Below are positions 63,936-64,000 of a DNA stretch of 64,000 bases, in pieces. The stretch covers positions 1,242,501 to 1,306,500 of the forward strand of contig NZ_CP061035.1 in NCBI RefSeq assembly GCF_016743815.1, written 5' to 3'. The notes under the pieces are model-generated. The model saw nothing but the letters and a program-made list of their open reading frames with translations, made no database searches and was not told where the DNA came from. The position numbers were made by a program, and so were the translations under genes. The number at the start of each line of letters is the position of its first letter. Position 1 is the stretch's first letter. This DNA comes from Sphingomonas aliaeris. Its GTDB lineage: Bacteria; Pseudomonadota; Alphaproteobacteria; Sphingomonadales; Sphingomonadaceae.

Positions 63936-64000
63936 GGGGCATGGTCTGCGGACTGCCCCGGATGCGGCCATTTGGCGCGTGACAGGCTCGGCCTGGTCCG

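Noticed and set aside
62505..63971. A 488-codon minus-strand frame over rplR and rpsE
   Set aside because: Antisense to conserved ribosomal genes and dominated by Thr/Ala repeats that mirror the RGG-coding region.

Overview
The window reads as a chromosomal segment of a sphingomonad (Alphaproteobacteria, Sphingomonadaceae; probably Sphingomonas or a close relative). The evidence is high GC, a type II secretion operon and an exosortase A locus of the sphingomonad type, a complete ccmCDEFGH-type cytochrome c maturation block, a deoxyhypusine-synthase-like/ornithine decarboxylase pair, and an Arg at S12 position 88. Genus assignment is inference from protein character; no search was run.

Layout. 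1-10678: type II secretion operon gspC(partial)-D-E-F-G-H-I-J-K-L-M-N, with genes overlapping by 4-20 bases except D/E, where a REPIN-like palindromic pair sits. 10788-12007: tRNA-His and a leucine-dehydrogenase-family gene. 12117-13165: an IS30-family element inserted in a REP-like palindromic repeat. 13236-13979: a PMM-like HAD hydrolase. 14112-18920: cytochrome c maturation (ccmC-D-E-F-G-H plus a CcmI-like TPR protein). 19047-21033: DUF3072-like protein, alanine dehydrogenase and a divergent Lrp/AsnC regulator. 21152-25525: kup, a 2H phosphoesterase, tRNA-Met, a secreted cyclophilin and trxB. 25537-42827: a large exosortase A (XrtA/PEP-CTERM) exopolysaccharide locus, three genes leftward and twelve rightward from a 98-base divergent promoter region. 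42863-49730: MAPEG protein, polyamine pair (DHS-like enzyme and ornithine decarboxylase), threonine dehydratase, a small membrane protein, trhO and glpD. 50009-54412: str operon (rpsL-rpsG-fusA-tuf). 54568-63890: S10/spc ribosomal protein genes from rpsJ to rpmD; the window ends just after rpmD.

How the parts work together. The T2SS genes encode an envelope-spanning secretion machine (secretin, ATPase, platform, pseudopilins, assembly proteins). The XrtA locus supplies polysaccharide export and chain-length control, tyrosine kinase, deacetylase, glycosyltransferase, acyl-activation and amidotransferase genes together with the exosortase that processes PEP-CTERM proteins, though no PEP-CTERM substrate is encoded here. 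The ccm genes attach heme to periplasmic c-type cytochromes. The polyamine pair probably converts ornithine to putrescine and on to a homospermidine-like product.

Two things stand out. First, the pseudopilins GspG, GspH and GspJ carry tandem 33-bp (11-residue) copies of their own prepilin-peptidase recognition segment (3, 2 and 3 units), so the leaders are unusually long and share near-identical DNA. Second, otherwise well-conserved genes (gspE, gspJ, kup, the XrtA amidotransferase, ornithine decarboxylase and the IS30 transposase) each contain one or two single-base indels, mostly in G/C runs. This looks more like residual sequencing error than decay and should be settled before any of these genes is called broken.
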